In this document: one piece after another, positions 62,724-64,000 of the stretch | Numbering within the stretch: position 1 is the stretch's first letter | How the letters are laid out: every line of letters begins with the position of its first letter | From: Acidobacteriota bacterium | GTDB lineage: Bacteria > Acidobacteriota > Terriglobia > Acidiferrales > UBA7541 | NCBI GenBank assembly: GCA_013289665.1 | Contig: JABCZN010000013.1 | Location: 62,001-126,000 of the forward strand | DNA: 64,000 bases | Direction of reading: 5' to 3' | Translations under genes and position numbers: made by a program | The notes under the pieces: generated by a model | Told to the model about the DNA's origin: nothing | The model's database searches: none | Seen by the model: only the letters and a program-made list of their open reading frames with translations

Positions 62724-62740
62724 CTATACATATACACCAT
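62724..62740 (+). promoter_or_regulatory. Shared promoter element upstream of the TraK-like gene
   Basis: CTATACATATACACCAT, 16 of 17 bases identical to the element at 54977-54993. The ATG follows 2 bp later and no ribosome site is present, so the transcript may be leaderless or nearly so. Confidence 0.5.
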
Positions 62741-62742
62741 CG

Positions 62743-63174
62743 ATGTCGGCGTCAACTCCAAATCGCTTCCGCCTGACTCTGGAGAAACTCGCTGCCGAAC
62801 CGCCTAGCACGAAAACCGCATTGGTCCGCCTCCTGCTGCCCGCGATTGAAGCAGCCTTCGCCTCAGGAAAGACCTGGAAGGACGTATGGCAATGCCTTGC
62901 AGACGATGGCCTGAACATGAGTTACGAGACCTTTCGGAAAGTCCTGTCGCGAGCCCGAAAAAAGGCGCGCGCGTCCGCGGCCCCAAGCGGAAAAAGTCCT
63001 GAACTCCCGAGCGTCGGGTCCCTAGGTAAAGCGGACGCCGCGCCCCGTGATCCACTGGCGAATCTAAAGCGGCTAGAGCAAAACCGGCCTGGATTTCACT
63101 GGCGAGCTACCCCGAGCGCGAAAGACTCGGACATGTCGTGGGCCGAATGGCGTGAGAAGAACAAGCGCCAGTGA
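62743..63174 (+). CDS. TraK-like DNA-binding protein
   Basis: 143 aa. KTWKDVWQCLADDGLNMSYE with TFRKVLSRAR (residues about 44-75) matches the layout of TraK-type oriT-binding proteins (helix, G-K/S-W, GL-x-SY-x-TFR). The rest is basic and Ala-rich. TraK of IncP plasmids wraps the oriT leader; the phased repeat array directly upstream fits that. The ATG at 62743 follows the shared promoter element. Family assignment is by motif only. Confidence 0.5.
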   Translation: MSASTPNRFRLTLEKLAAEPPSTKTALVRLLLPAIEAAFASGKTWKDVWQCLADDGLNMSYETFRKVLSRARKKARASAAPSGKSPELPSVGSLGKADAAPRDPLANLKRLEQNRPGFHWRATPSAKDSDMSWAEWREKNKRQ

Positions 63175-63243
63175 GAGCGGCACAAAAAGTGCGCCACCTT
63201 TCAGTGCCAGACGGAAGTATTCCCGTTCGTTCTGCACTACGAT

Positions 63244-64000
63244 TCAATGGACTCGTAACCCCCGCACTAAGCCCGTCTGGAGTGGGGCACCAGACCCTTG
63301 CGCTTCCTTCACTGCAAAACGAGCGGGCGGCACAGAGGCTCGTGCTTCCGGATTGTAATAATCGTAGAGGATGGACTCTGAAGACTGTGCTGTCATCGGG
63401 AATCGGGCCTTCAACGAAAAGGAAAACGTCGTGCCACCGGCACGCGGCCAAAGATAGAAGACCACGCGATCAGGCTGAACTTCATAGCTTTGTAGGTCCC
63501 AGCCAGAATCAGCGACGGCGGAGTCAAGGGAAGCGCGATCTACGTCCGCGCCCGGAGGCAAGCCGACTTCAGCCAGCATCATGCCGTAGCCGCGAAAACC
63601 GACGCGCTCAGCATGAACGGTGCAACGAATGGAATCGCCAGGAGAAGCCGTGGGGCGGTCGAACTGGACTGAGTAGCGCAAAGATTCCCGGTCGCCGCTG
63701 CGAACGGAAGAAGTGGTCACGGCGGAATCAGTCCAAGGCAGGTAGTAGCTCGCGTTGACATATGCGCTGGCGTGCGTGGACGGGCCGCCACGAACCTCGA
63801 TGGTGTGCTTTCCTGGCGAGAGGAATTGTGTGAGGTCGGCGCGTTGTGGTGTGAGTTGGCGGATATCTGCTGAAGCCGAAAATTGTGGGCCGGATTTTCC
63901 GTCGACGAAGATGACCATGGGCGAGCGGGATGAGTCGACAGTGGAGGTGGGGCCCAATTGGTGGATCAACGTTTGCAGAACGTCAACCGTCGCTTGTGTG
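63244..64000 (-). CDS. Alpha-2-macroglobulin-like protein, C-terminal part only
   Basis: 252 codons to the right edge, frame open through base 64000. TQATVDVLQTLIHQLG at the edge looks like the end of the helical thioester domain. IRQLTPQRADLTQFLSPGKH and YVNASYYLPWTD are linker strands, and GYGMMLAEVGLPPGADVDRA with DRVVFYLWP is the receptor-binding-type C-terminal domain. Bacterial alpha-2-macroglobulins trap proteases in the periplasm. The N-terminus and any thioester motif lie outside the window. Confidence 0.7.
   Translation of the reverse strand, partial: TQATVDVLQTLIHQLGPTSTVDSSRSPMVIFVDGKSGPQFSASADIRQLTPQRADLTQFLSPGKHTIEVRGGPSTHASAYVNASYYLPWTDSAVTTSSVRSGDRESLRYSVQFDRPTASPGDSIRCTVHAERVGFRGYGMMLAEVGLPPGADVDRASLDSAVADSGWDLQSYEVQPDRVVFYLWPRAGGTTFSFSLKARFPMTAQSSESILYDYYNPEARASVPPARFAVKEAQGSGAPLQTGLVRGLRVH

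Noticed and set aside
49760..63200. Second copy of the tRNA-Lys 3' end as an attachment site
   Set aside because: No repeat longer than about 10 bases found in the window; right end of the island remains undefined.

Overview
The window looks like part of an Acidobacteriota (Terriglobia-type) chromosome. This is inferred from the gene set: tandem S53 sedolisins with a C-terminal glycine-rich anchor, a secreted tricorn-like protease, an S55 (SpoIVB-type) peptidase in a non-sporulating context, an ECF sigma/anti-sigma/DUF4097 operon, lipid A genes and a hopanoid cluster. No 16S gene is present to confirm it.

Layout. 1-6 kb: an S53 protease cut by the left edge, a complete S53 protease with its terminator, and a frameshifted remnant that may be a third, all on the minus strand. 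6-20 kb: tricorn protease, a PLP-dependent Thr/Ser dehydratase, a PilZ protein, a beta-propeller secreted protein translationally coupled to an S55 peptidase, small unknowns, aroA and lemA. 20-24 kb: a five-gene minus-strand operon of ECF sigma factor, zinc-finger anti-sigma factor and three membrane/DUF4097 proteins. 24-33 kb: LPG-synthase-like membrane protein, nrdR, M28 peptidase, GNAT, an alpha/beta hydrolase-like protein without its nucleophile serine, and an ArnT-like glycosyltransferase. 33-47 kb: an outer-membrane and hopanoid block (LpxL-like acyltransferase, lpxD, P-loop protein, shc, HpnH-like protein, hpnA, hpnG, two MDR dehydrogenases, an HpnC-HpnD fusion, hpnE). The genes abut or overlap by 4 bp in several places. 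Squalene would be made from farnesyl diphosphate by HpnCD/HpnE, cyclised by Shc, and its side chain processed by HpnG and probably the dehydrogenases.

49.7-55 kb is an integrated island next to tRNA-Lys(TTT). It holds a retron with a reverse transcriptase-TOPRIM fusion (Ec67/Eco2-like), a recognisable msr-msd RNA region with perfect 12-nt a1/a2 repeats, an upstream HEPN protein, a small FtsH-peptidase-like (M41) protein, a tyrosine integrase and an excisionase-like HTH protein. 55-60.5 kb: a YtrA-type GntR regulator with a palindromic operator, an ABC ATPase and permease, and a large secreted unknown. 60.6-63.2 kb is a plasmid-mobilisation remnant (zeta-toxin-like kinase, MobC-like and TraK-like proteins) around a helically phased TGTC repeat array that resembles an origin of transfer. 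An alpha-2-macroglobulin-like gene runs off the right edge.

The strongest leads are the retron island with its HEPN and M41-like partners, the HpnH-like protein that has lost two of three iron-sulfur cysteines, and the phased array beside the TraK-like gene. All functions are read from sequence by eye; no database search or folding program was run.
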